From Allodiplogaster sudhausi (lineage: Eukaryota; Nematoda; Chromadorea; Rhabditida; Diplogasteridae): a stretch of DNA of 64,000 nt. Shown here piece after piece: positions 28,415 to 39,841 of the stretch (the stretch's first letter is position 1; every line of letters begins with the position of its first letter). The translations under genes and the position numbers were made by a program. The notes below the pieces were generated by a model. It was not told the DNA's origin. It saw only the letters and a program-made list of their open reading frames with translations, and ran no database searches. The stretch lies in assembly GCA_945643635.1 (NCBI GenBank), contig CALZFC010000058.1, positions 124,001 to 188,000 of the forward strand. Direction: 5' to 3'.

Positions 28415-29319
28415 AGCGAGGGCGAGCGAAGTTCCTGCCTGGAGTTCCCAATTGAACATTTTAATCTCTATTGCCCTACATCGAGAACATGCTAGATACT
28501 ACGCGTATATAATCCAGTTTATGTTAATCTGTTCAATTGATTTAAGAAAAGAGCATGTTCATACAAGCAGAGTCACAACCAATATTGCCATTTCCTAGAT
28601 CATGGCAACTAGTCCATAGATGCACTCGAAGAAGTAGAAGTTCCAACTAATTTCTGGTAGATTTGATTCAGATTTTAAACACTGACAATCCTCTGTGGAC
28701 ATATTTACTGTGATCTTTTTTTTATTTTCAAGAAGGCTTCGTAATCTAAACGAATTATTGTGAATAAATGGATATCGATATTTGTAGAATGCAGTGTTGA
28801 AGAGGAAGAAGAGTTGCCTATCTTTCCATCCATTCTATTTGTATGGATGTTACAAATGAACAAAATGAAAGAACATTCAAAGCTATCTAGGAGGGGACTG
28901 TATGCTACTGTGTTAGTCCCTTACTAATAGCAGCTAGTACAGTTTTCACTCTCATTGGGTCTTCTTGCTGGCTGGGCTAGGAAGAGGACAGTCCTCTCGC
29001 TCTTGACACCCTCATGGCGTTCTTTGGTCTCTCGCGTGCTTTCGCCTAACCGTCTGCCTCTATCTGTCTTGCCCGCTCTTACTTTCTACAGTCGTCAGCT
29101 ATAGCTCACTTTATGTTCTTTTATCCTCTCTTCCCTATCTCTCTCTCTCTCTCTCACTCTCTCTCTTTCTCTCTCTTTCTCACTCACTCTCCATTCTTCT
29201 TTATTTCGCTCTCTTTCTCTATCTCTCTCCCTCTCTCCCTCTCCACAAGCAGACGCTATGTCAGCACGTGCGTCTAGCCGCCCTCCCCACCCTTCGCCAG
29301 GAATTCAAATTCGTACTTG

Positions 29320-29372
<53 letters not shown>

Positions 29373-29576
29373 CCCGATTTATCTTTAAAAAATTTGTTTT
29401 ATCTTGTTGTATGTGCCGTGCGAGATTAGCAGCTTGTGCAGTTTTTAGGTGGACTTTATTCACTACACTAGTTGTTAAGAGAAAAAGAACAATCATGTTC
29501 CTGTAATTAGAGCGATTTTTTTACACGTGTTTTTATGAGAACAATTTTATTGTTTTGCAGAGGGTTTTTTTTTAGA
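28415..29576. other. Intergenic region between ALDH and the acidic-protein gene
   Basis: Holds ALDH 3' UTR sequence, scattered CT repeats (29138-29250), and an uninterrupted (CT)n tract at 29323-29371. No coding exon supported. Confidence 0.6.
29323..29371. repeat. (CT)24 microsatellite
   Basis: Uninterrupted dinucleotide run, about 24 units, upstream of the acidic-protein gene. Confidence 0.9.
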
Positions 29577-30589
29577 ATGAAACGGGTACACGCTCAGCGT
29601 GAACTGGGAGGTGGTGTCGATATGATGAAAAGCGCACGAAACGGCGTGGTGAGTTTTGATTGGTGCACTTTACAATCTACCTTCCTTTCTAACAAAAGAA
29701 CTCGGGCAATTCCCGTTATATTCTATTTTTTCTGTCTTTTTGTAGTTAAAATTAGAAAGATAATCTGTTGAGGCTGCCTTCACCAACCACGGAGATGTCC
29801 AGTCCAGGGATGGCCACGAGAACTCAGCAAGCGGCCGTGGCAGCCCAAGCTTACTCTACCTCCTCACCAGAAAGGTCTGCGTTCTTTAAACCTTTTTCAT
29901 AAGGTCATTTAAAGAATCAATCCTAGAATTGTTCGAAAACCAGCATTCATTTACGTGTTTGCCTTTCTTTCCTTCTTCCCCTTATTGTTTGTGGATTTTG
30001 TCCTCTGTGAAAACGATAATAATTCTTTTGTATTCAATTGACTTTTTTTTTCTCGGCATCGCTTCCTGGAGAAATATTAAGTATACAATTTTTGTAATTT
30101 TGTAATCGTTGACAGAGTTTGTTTTGACTACAATATAGTATCAATTGTAAGTTTTTGGGCACTCATTATAATCACATAGCATTTCGGCCAGTTATGGTTA
30201 CTGACATATATATTGTTGTTTAAGAAGCGCACACCTCTTGCCAATGAAGATCTCAAGGACTTTCGGCCGCCAACAGAGGAAGAGATCCAGTGCATCCGAA
30301 TTGCTTTGTGGGTTATCGGTTAATTTTTGTCTCGTTTACTCCTTAGGTGAACTTTATATTGTGATATTGGGTGAATATTTACTATAAAACCAATTAAAAA
30401 GAGCATGTGCATATTAAGAAATAAGGTAGAAGTTTTAAAGAAACCATTTGAGCCCATAAATATGTTTGAGTTTCTTGTCTTCTTTTCCAGTGAATGCGAT
30501 GACTTGCTTGGAAGTCTCGAAGAAGACGAGGAATTTGCACGGCGGATCTTCTATGAGAGCGACGAGGATCACAGCGATGAAGAGGGTCT

Positions 30590-30631
<42 letters not shown>

Positions 30632-31752
30632 ATTACAGTATCTCCATTATGAACCAATATTAATTACAAACATTAATCTAGATAAATTTATTTTGAATTT
30701 TAGATATCTCATATAAATGATTGTGTCAAATTAAAGAAGATGACGACGATGAGGATGATGGACTTGGTGAAGAGTGGGCAGCTTACCGTGCAAGCCTAGA
30801 AGCAGAGAAGGAAGCTAAAGATTCCGCAGCTAAGAAAGCAGCACCCGAGACTCCGCGGATTGTCGAGGTGAATGTTGGTTTGATGCCATTTGATTGCCCG
30901 CTCTATTGAAATGAAATCAATCTTCAAATTCTGATGGTCAATATATTCCAAGCAAATGAGTTTGAAGTGGTATTATACAACGAAAAGAGTGCTTACGAAA
31001 GGTTGATGTATTTTTTTAGAAGACTTCTAAGGAAGAGACTGTTACCGCCATGAGCCGTAACATTTCCGTCTCCTCGCTGCGAATCAACAGCATGCTTCGA
31101 CTGAACGCTCACAGGCTAGATTTATTTCATTGTAAATGTATTTTTATATTCATGTTTTAACACAATCTAGAATACTATTTTGTGCACTAGAAAGCAACGT
31201 ATACTAAGCAAAGAAGCAATTGTCCCATCTAGCAAAGAAAAGTGAAATATTTTAGCGACTCCCGTGTATGTTCCAAGCCGTTTCCATCAGCAGCTACTAC
31301 TGAACTGGACGAGATTGAAAACGCTTTCTTGGCAAGTTCTTTTCTGACTATGTCTATTGAAATGTGTTGTTGAGTATAACTTGTAATGCAATCTTTCTTA
31401 TTGATATCATGGTTGAAATGATGTGGGAACATGTATTCAGGGCAACATGGAAGACGACAACGTGCACGAGTCACAGCAGCCCTTCCCATCCCAGGCGACC
31501 AATGCTTCTTCCGGTTACTGTACTCAGTCTTCCGCGCAGGAATCAGCTGACTTTTGGGATGATGTGGACTTTGGGTAAGGAGCTCTTTTTTGCCTTAAAT
31601 TCGCTTAAAAGTATTCTTATTACGATACTCGAATCCACTGGTTTCCTGATATTGTGTCCATGTACCCTTATTATGATGTTGCAATTCTCTGTTCTTTTGA
31701 ACTTCTTTCCAATGTGCATTTTAGAACCCCGGAAATAGTTTCCTATTCGTAA
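29577..31752 (+). CDS. Acidic protein of unknown function
   Basis: Nine exons in phase give 271 residues: 29577-29648, 29773-29874, 30225-30307, 30491-30585, 30737-30867, 31020-31114, 31256-31331, 31441-31574, 31725-31752. The ATG lies two bases after a strong acceptor (tttttttttag at 29575), suggesting trans-splicing. The core reads LANEDLKDFRPPTEEEIQCI, then ECDDLLGSLEEDEEFARRIF, an acidic run (EDDDDEDDGLGEEW), and an Ala/Lys/Glu helix. The C-terminal half is Ser/Thr/Asn-rich and ends FWDDVDFGTPEIVSYS. Two introns fit phase only with GC donors (31115 and 31332). No signal peptide or membrane segment; nuclear or cytosolic is inferred. Family not recognised. Confidence 0.65.
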
Positions 31753-32094
31753 TTCTTAACAGTAATTGATTCTCCCATTGGCTTGGATATTTAATTTTCT
31801 GTCTTTCAAATTGAACTCACTTATTCATTGTAAGTGATATATTCGTCATTGTGTATTGTGATTTTGAAACCTGTCATTCTGTGCTAATTGTGACCTCGAA
31901 GTGGAAATTCATTGTGTTGTATCTGTAAATCGTTTCTGACCTGGAAGGCAAATAAACAACCTCTGAAATTTGTTAAAAAGAACTGCTTGAATGATACGTT
32001 TAATCTCTTCGAGACTGCATGTGCGGTTTACATTGCCTCAATTTAACATTATTTCTATGAGCCGGGTTTGTCAATGATGATTTTAGCCCGTTAG

Positions 32095-32626
32095 ATGACG
32101 GAAATTAGGAAAGAAAATGGAGCTAAGGCACTAGAGGCCGTCGAAAAGAAAAAGAAGAGGAAGAGAGAATCGGAGAAAGAAATAGACGAGGAGGAAGCTG
32201 TAAGGAAGACGAAGAAAAAGAAGAGTTTTCAGAAGGAAGAGGAAAATGGAGTGAAAGAGAATGACGATGAAAAGAAGAAGAGGAAAAAGAAGAAAAATTA
32301 CGTAGGAGAGGCAGAGGAGGAAGGAACGACCGAGGAGAAGAATGGAGTGGATGATGAACAGAAAGAGAAGGAGAATGGAATGCCAAGCAGAATCAGCGAT
32401 GAGGTGTGATCCGTATAAAGATATCATTTTTTTTATTGCTGAATCACTGCATCACCAAATATGTTTTGTTCTTCTTTAAAGAATGGCCATGAAAATGGCA
32501 GCGTTTCGGAGAAGAGCGACGTCATCGAAGTGATCTCCACTTCTGGAAGCATCGATGAGGACAAGGCACAGAGGCTGCTTCGCTTTCTCAACGATCATAA
32601 GGATGACGTTGGTTGACTGTTATCCA

Positions 32627-32672
<46 letters not shown>

Positions 32673-32684
32673 CTCTCTCTCTCT

Positions 32685-32735
<51 letters not shown>

Positions 32736-35700
32736 GTGACTCGCTCTCATCTTTTTGGTCATACATTTGAAAATAAAATCGCCTAAATCATTTTCAAGAA
32801 GAATGCTATTTGATTTCCCTGAACCTATTGATAGTTTTACTTGAAGGACTCGGCCCGGGCGACCATCTGTTCCCGCGCCTCCACAGTTCCCTTCATCTCC
32901 GCTCTCCTCGTCTCCTACTCTGCAACTCGAACGGAGAAGGACCGCGTCATCTACAGTAACCTCCAGATGCTTGAACGAATCTTCTCTGTTAACCTCGCGT
33001 TAGTTGGAAACATATTTGAGCTTATTCAAGCTTAGATGTTGGCTCTTTTAGAGATCCTGTTTTATCCTTCTTCTCTTCCTTTCTCAATATCTCATAGTTG
33101 CTTATCAAATGCTTACCAAGTAACTTAATCAATTCTAATTTGAAGGCAGTTCGCGCCTCTTGTTTTTGGCGAGAAAGCCCGAGCCAACTACGACAAGCTG
33201 CGAGAGCTGGGCAGATTCCTCCATGTCCGGCCAACACCTGATCAGGTTGTTGGAGGGGCAGCGAGGAAGGGGGCTGATTGATTGTGAGTGAGATGGGGAG
33301 AGAGAGAGAGGGAGAGAGAGAAGTGTGTAAGAGAGAGGGAGAGGGAGGGAGGGAGAGGGAGAGAGAGAGAAGTGTGTAAGAGAGAGAGAGAGATAGAGAA
33401 GTGTGTAAGAGAGAGAGAGAGAGAAAGAGAGAGAATGGTGTTAGAGAGGGACAGAGATTTTGATTGCTAAAGCAATTATTAATGACATTGAGATTGAGTC
33501 AAGGAAGGATATGACTTTTTGGAAGGTGGCTATGCTTGACTTTCTACTCGTTTATCACTAACTTTCTACTCTTCATGTGGTTGGCTGGCTGAGTAGCGAG
33601 CAACTGCAGAAGACGGCGCTGCACGGCGACAGAGAGCAGGCAGCCGTGCCGCCTGGAGAACTCTACGACCTCCGATTCATTCTTAGACTCCTCGCCTCCT
33701 TCACTCAACCGGCTTCTGATGTCAGCTTCATCTCATCGCTTTCGTAGTATTAGATGGGGCTTTTCTGGTTTCTGGTAATCCACGGAGTCGATATTCGGTT
33801 TGATAGTGAGTACGTTAGGAAAATCACTTTGGCATCTTTTAAATTTTCAGTAATTTTTAGTTTTATTTTATTAGCTTTGTTAAGCAACGCAATTTTGTTT
33901 TAGCTAGTGGTTGTTTATTTAAAAAAAAACTGATGTGTGTGAAAAGGGAAGAAGAAATCTCAACCTCATCCTCTTATTATCACGCTTCCCCCTTCAGCTG
34001 ACCTGCCGTCTCTTCGCTGACTCTTGGTGCCTCTCACTCGTCTTCTCGGCCACCTCTTCACAGGACGAGGAGACTCGAAGAATGGCATTCTACGTCCTTC
34101 AACGATACCTCGCACTGCTCGGCGAGCTCAAGGTGCGGACGGGTGGGCGGAGCCTATGTCGTTCTTGCGGACGGGTGGGCGGAGCCTATGTCGTTCTATG
34201 TCTCCTGATTCACCTCATTTTTTAACTTCCGCGAAACTCGTTGTATAGAGTGCTTACATTTATTTATGTCGTGCATTTCATGATAGTTTTGAACGAATGA
34301 TTTGAGACGGAAGAGTTCCCCGAGCGCAGCTTGTTCATCTACCTCATTCGCCTCTTCAAGAACAGCATCGAGACGGAGACGCCGCGAATTCCTCATGGTT
34401 TATTTTTTAATCTACTTAGTTCTTCCTGATATTGTAAAGGCATCGGACACAGGGAATAAAAGCCGCTGTCGAGGACCCAGAAGATTAGTATATGGAAGAT
34501 GGTATTAGGCCCAAAAACCAGGGTGGGTTCGCTGTTTCTTCCTAAAAGTCACTCAAAAACATGGTGGGGAAGGGGTTTGGGTAGGCTCAAAATGAGGGTG
34601 GGTCTGTCAAAACGACAGTACCTTTTTTCCTCTGATCGGACAAGCAGACGAAAATCTTAAAGAAATATTTTTCCTTCTTGTAAATCAGAACATTCCACAA
34701 TTTAATCATGTACTGTATTTGCCTCTATTTTAGTCTGTGAAGCAATATAGAAAGTGGTCGTGATTTTCCAGACTAAGAAATAGTGGGGTTTCCGATTGTT
34801 ACCTTATTCTCAGAATTGGCATTGATTTAGTTCAGAATTCAGAGTAGTTATTAGACTTGCTTCAGTGATCTCACACTTCTTCGCCCGCATAAGTCGCTTG
34901 CTCCTTCAACCAACCGATCCACTCTACGCCCCTCTCCTCGCCTTCTTGACTCTCAAGCCGACCATCGAGCTTCAGCAGGTTTGCTGTATTCTATTCATTC
35001 TAGACAATATAACGATGTTAAAGTTATATTGAGTATCTAACATAAGCATTAATCTGAATCTTTTTTTTCTCATTTCCTAGGTGCCTGAACTGTTCAAATT
35101 GCTTCTGTCTTCATTCACGACTAATCACGAAGAGGAGCAAGTCCGTATTTCAACAACTAATTTATAATTTCGTCTTAATAAAATGACTGTTTCATAACTC
35201 GAAATCAATTGGTACGATCCTCAGTGCACCTAAAACAGAATAATAAACATATTTAAGAAGTGCATTTAAAGGTGTGGATTCTGGACTTGATGTCGACTTC
35301 GTTAGTCGATTCTTCTGATTATGCTGTTCTTGAAAATCGGTTTCTTTCTGATCTTTCTGCTCTTTTACTTGCATGATATCTTTTCTATGTCAGGGGAAAG
35401 TGGTGCAAATATTTAGTAAAGAGTGTATGGCAAAAAAAAAGTTATTTTAAAATAAATTATAACAAAGTATTATTATTAAATGAACTATAACTTATATCAT
35501 ATTAGGACTCTAACGTGCACAATTTGAGCTCTGCTGTGAGACTTGTGTGCACTCACTTTGCTTCTAATCTCTCAACGGTCAAGACGCGCAGGGCGGCGCT
35601 TGCTCTTCTCAAGGTTTGTTTTCAAGGTTTCATGTTCTCAATTAGGGTTGGGGATTCTGGCGTTTCTGCTAAAAAAAGTTTTTAACCAATTTTTGTAAAT

Positions 35701-36075
35701 ATTAATTTAAATAGGTATCTAAATAACCAATAAAAATAAAAGACATATTTACCGTTGGTTTCCATTCCGTTCGCCGTTATATCATTTATCACTAATTTTC
35801 TGATGTCATACGGCCTCGTATATCTCAAATAATAATGGGTGTAGTTCCTTCTTTGTTCATTTTTCTATGTAGTTGACGGGATTATAAGGGTAATTCGGTT
35901 AAAACATAGTAAGCAGAGTAGATTACGGAATATGATTGGCTCAAGAACTGAAATCCTCTTTGCAGGCAGTAGCTCGAATTCCCCCGGTTGCATTCGACGC
36001 GCTCTGCCGCCAGAATATGGGAGGGTGGCTATCTGCCGTTATACAGGTAATCAGCGCCTCGCACTGTCTTCCTTT

Positions 36076-36116
<41 letters not shown>

Positions 36117-36692
36117 CCTCACTCCCTGTCTTCCTGTTTCTCTCTTTTTGTTTCTCTCTTTCTAATCTCTCCATCTTGTATTGCAGCGTCCATCTCTTTC
36201 TCGTTGGGAGACAATCTACCTAGCCGAAGTGTATTCTCTGCTAATCGAGCGAGCCCGCCAGCACTCGATGGCAGAGGGAGGAGGGAAGAAGGAGAGAGAG
36301 GGAGAGGCAGAGAAGAAAAGGAAGACCAAGCAGGCCAACAAGGCAGCCGCTTCAATCATTCGCGCTCTCGCCACCGTCACTGCTCCTACCGTAAGCAAGA
36401 AAAGCGTGCTAGGAGTTCATTTGATCCCTTGACCATTCAATCTAAATCCCAGACATTTCGAGGAAATTCAGAAATTACTATAAAAGTTGTAAATATTAAT
36501 TTAAAATAAAATAAAATGGTAAAAAATATTGTTAATAATTTTAAGCGTTTATAACAGTGCAAAACGAAGGATATATTTTTTTAGGTCATTCGCGCTCTCT
36601 CAAAGGGCGAAGAAGAAGCGTCGAAGAGAATTCGTGAAGAGATCCTCGAGTCACTGAAGAGAACTTGGCCGAGCACTCAAAACAGCCAGTAG
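32095..36692 (+). CDS. URB1/NPA1-type ribosome-biogenesis protein, C-terminal domain
   Basis: Thirteen exons in phase give about 568 residues, from 32095-32403 (Lys/Glu-rich N-terminus) to 36585-36692. Residues 1-103 are highly charged (KKKKRKRESEKE), a likely nucleolar-localisation region. The rest matches the C-terminal helical-repeat domain of URB1: GELYDLRFILRLLASF (33601-33720), ETRRMAFYVLQRYLALLGEL (33998-34132), LLLQPTDPLYAPLLAFL (34866-34978), QVPELFKLLLSSF (35081-35140). URB1 acts in early 60S pre-ribosome assembly in the nucleolus. Known URB1 proteins are roughly 1,700-2,300 residues, so the long N-terminal domain is absent here. The start follows an acceptor-like ttag, so this looks like a genuine 5' end rather than a truncated model, but that is inference. 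Polyadenylation signal at 37108. Confidence 0.8.
32627..32732. repeat. (CT)n tract in a URB1 intron
   Basis: About 100 bases of CT repeat with two short TTTT interruptions, between the exons ending 32607 and starting 32847. Confidence 0.9.
33296..33445. repeat. GA-rich array with agtgtgtaa units
   Basis: GA microsatellite in which the string agaagtgtgtaagagaga recurs three times at about 45-base spacing, in the intron after the exon ending 33245. Confidence 0.8.
34134..34197. repeat. 32-bp GC-rich direct duplication at a splice donor
   Basis: Two perfect copies of a unit beginning tgcggacgggtgggcggagc, starting immediately after the donor of the URB1 exon that ends at 34132. Confidence 0.9.
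34438..34640 (-). repeat. Dispersed repeat, copy 1 (inverted relative to copy 2)
   Basis: About 200 bases in a URB1 intron, roughly 80% similar to the reverse complement of 61115-61320. Shared strings include gggaataaaagccgctgtcg, cccaaaaaccagggtgggtt and gtcaaaacgacagtacctttt. Probably a non-autonomous transposable-element family; no long terminal repeats or target duplications were fixed. Confidence 0.8.
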
Positions 36693-37059
36693 AGTTCATC
36701 TGCCAATGAGGAAAGAGAGTTCAAACGGGATGAAGCAGACAGTGCGATGACGTAGCAAGCGACTCTTCCTTCATCTTCACAAGTACCGGTATTTCGACGC
36801 TATTTCTATTTCTTCTTTGTTTTTGCCAAAGTTTTTGGAATCTTGAACCTTCTTTTATATAGTCGGAAAAAAGCGTTCAAGAGTTCCTGACGTTGTTATC
36901 GTTGATTCGTTTTCGTTGTTGTCTGTTTAAAATTCTGAGTTAAACTTGTTGAGCGATAAACTACTTTTAATTGTACATTTCTATTTTTATGGTTACTTAT
37001 AAACACGCGAATTACATGTAATAGGCAGTAAATCAATTGTCGCGAGGATGATTTCCTCC

Positions 37060-37113
37060 TTTATTCGGGCCAGTTGTTACATGGAAGTGTCAAAGCTGTG
37101 AAAGACCAATAAA
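37060..37113. terminator. Overlapping convergent polyadenylation signals
   Basis: AATAAA on the plus strand at 37108-37113 (URB1 gene) and on the minus strand at 37060-37065 (gene at 37090-39328). The plus signal lies inside the last coding exon of the minus gene, so the two transcripts must overlap tail to tail. Confidence 0.55.
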
Positions 37114-39328
37114 AGGAGTGAGAGGGCGATGAGAGGGCGGGGTCCAAGTAAGACGTAGGGACCGACGAAGGATCTTGGGTGCTCTTGCCACTTTCTCACG
37201 CATCCTGCGGCGCCGACTCGCCAGGGCAAAAGAGTTCCTGAGCCGCTGCAATCAAGCTTACAATTCTAGTTCATCCTATAATCTTGCTATGCTATTCAAA
37301 TCTGTACGTCATAAAAAAAAATTCGATTTATCGCTCACATTTCTCCCCGAGGATCTCGACGACCTCTTCAATTGTGGAGGAGGACGGCTCGGTATGCTTG
37401 GTACCTACAACGAGTAAACATGACTCAAGTTCATCCACATTCCCAAATCCTTATTTCCGTCTTCATATGTTTTTCGCAATCTTGTGTCTCACCAGATTCG
37501 GCTGTCTTCGAGGTCGATTTCGCTCGCTTGATGGCTCCCAAGTTTGCTTTTCTAGAGAAGAGAGAGAAAGAGAGAGAGAGAGAAAGAGAGAGAGAAATGG
37601 CTCTGCTGACAATAAGACGATTATTACATATTCGTCATATGTTTTTAGTGATATCTTGTTTTATTAACTTGTATTTCACGACGTCTTCCTGCTTCTCCTC
37701 GTGACCTGTGTTGCTTCGCTTGCCCTCCTTCGAATTGGGTGCCGAGGTCGACGTCTCCGCTGAAGGCGGATCCATCGGACACTTGGAGTCACGTGTGCGT
37801 CTCGCCTCAAAACAATTTAATTATTTTCTGTAACTAGTTTTTAATTAATTAAATTGTAGCCATATCAGTCTTACAATTAGGATTAACTAGTACACACAGT
37901 GCAGATAGTTCAAAAGTATTCTAGAGGAGTACTTGATCGCCGATTACTAACCGGCAGTTCCTTTGTCCCTGCTTTGCTACTCTTGCCGCCCTGCAATCAC
38001 TTTATTTTGTGAGTAATGAATATGTACATATACCAAGATATTTATATAAGCGATGGAAGGTGAATGAATAAGCCCCGCCCACTCCAACAAGACACGAACG
38101 ATCGATGACTGCGGTACATCCGTGTTGTTCTTGTGCTGCTTGCCCCAGAGGTCGTTGCTGTCCGCGTCCTCCTCAGTGGGAGCCGAGCGAGCGTCCACTT
38201 TCGCCCCCTTCGCAATGCGCTTCTTAAGCAAATCCAACATCTTTCAACAAACATGTTTTTTTCTCGATAAATTGCCTTTCCATCGTTCTCTGATTTATTC
38301 AATTCGAGAACACAACGGCTCTTTTTTCAAGATGAAACATAAATAAAAATGTATATCTTGGTTCAAGAATGAAGTCCGCCGACCTCGTGGGGGGTCAATG
38401 GCTTCTTCCTTGGCACGAGTGCCGTTGACTGCGTCGCCGTCCTCGCCGTGGACACTCTCTGCTCTGCGCTGCTCGGCTTCTCCTCAAGACAATTAGCGAT
38501 TGAGTTGATTGTTTCATTTGACCTTTGGTCGACTTTGCTGTACCAATAAAAACAAAATGAAAGGTTCCCAGGTACCTTTGGGACTTCCGCTTGCTTCTCG
38601 ACAGGCGGAGCCGGCAGTCCACTGTTTCCATTCGCCTTCTCCCTCTCTCTCTGCAGTCTCTTGAGCTTGCGCGCCTTGCTTCTTCTTCTTCTCTTCTTTT
38701 TCTCCTTTTTCTTCTGCCTCTTCAGCGCTCGACGCAAACGTGAAATTATTTCCTGGCGAACGAAGGAAATTTGCCAATTTGCCGTCCTAAGACATTGAGA
38801 AATGCAAAATGATCGTTCGAGTGCAAATATTTCGCCATGACATTAAAATGGCTATATTTGTAATGTCTCTCATGCTCGAAGTCGGTGGAATATGGGATAC
38901 GAACGAGCGAGGAGCAAACAAACCATACAGCTCCTATTATTTATAATGAAAGAGTCTTGTTTTATTTTATTTCCGTAATTTAGATTCTTTTAGAGAAGAA
39001 ATCTAAGGAGAACCTCTCTTTCCTCCACAGACGAGCTGTCCTTGTTGGAAGCGTTGGAAGGCGCGGCGACGGAAGTCGGTGCGGGTTGAGCAGGCGGCGG
39101 TTGCGAGGTGCTGCCCGTCTTCGACCTCGAGGGTCTCTGGAGCAAATTTGAATTTTTAAATATTTTATAGTCCTTTAAAGTTTCATATTAAAAAAAATTT
39201 CCTGAAATTTTTTTCTTAAATGTAGGTTATCATTTTATTGTATACCAAAAAGTAATCCAAAGGACCTTCGCACAATACGCCAAGATTATCGATGACGCCA
39301 GAAGAGCGAAGGCGATCAGCAATGGCAT
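37090..39328 (-). CDS. Very basic single-pass membrane protein, unknown
   Basis: Nine exons in phase give 313 residues: 39266-39328, 39014-39136, 38576-38752, 38384-38482, 38118-38240, 37706-37781, 37493-37551, 37339-37404, 37090-37245. The N-terminus MPLLIAFALLASSIILAYCA is a signal anchor or signal peptide. A Ser/Pro/Thr region follows, then a dense basic helix (RQKKKEKKKRRRRSKARKLK), a Pro/Lys region, an acidic patch (TEEDADSNDLWGK) and a strongly basic C-terminus (SRRRRMREKVARAP). All eight introns keep phase 0 or pair correctly, which supports the model although no homolog was recognised. An ER membrane protein with a basic cytosolic tail is one possibility. A (GA)n tract (37558-37597, CT on the coding strand) forms the polypyrimidine tract of the exon at 37551. 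Confidence 0.6.
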
Positions 39329-39841
39329 CAATGAAATGGCGCGCGAGTCTTGGAGTGGCAGCCACTTGGCGTTGAAGTGTTAGGTTGAAATGAAAAATAC
39401 CCTCGCGTTCTTTTACGTCACTTCATGTCAGAAATACGAATATACGAATTTGCACGTGCAAATATTGTCGAAGAAGTCATGTCTGCGTTCACTTTTCAAA
39501 GAAAAAATGAGTTCCTGATTGAAGGATGTGCACACAAAATACTTATGAAATTTTCAGCCTTGAACTCTGTTAACTGGGTCAGTAAATTTATCTTCATGCA
39601 AAATTATTAATAACATGCGTATATTTGAATGCGCTAATATGGAACACAGTTTATGCCATCGATTTGTGCACAGCGCTGATAAAAAGTTATATGTGATAAA
39701 AAAAGAAAACACATGCATAAATTATTTGACTTTCAACACATGTTTACAAGTACGAATGAAAATTTGTAGGTCAAACAAGTCTCATTATCAGATCACGGTT
39801 ATCGACTGTTGTTGCAGTGATCGTTTCCTGCCGTTGGTAAA

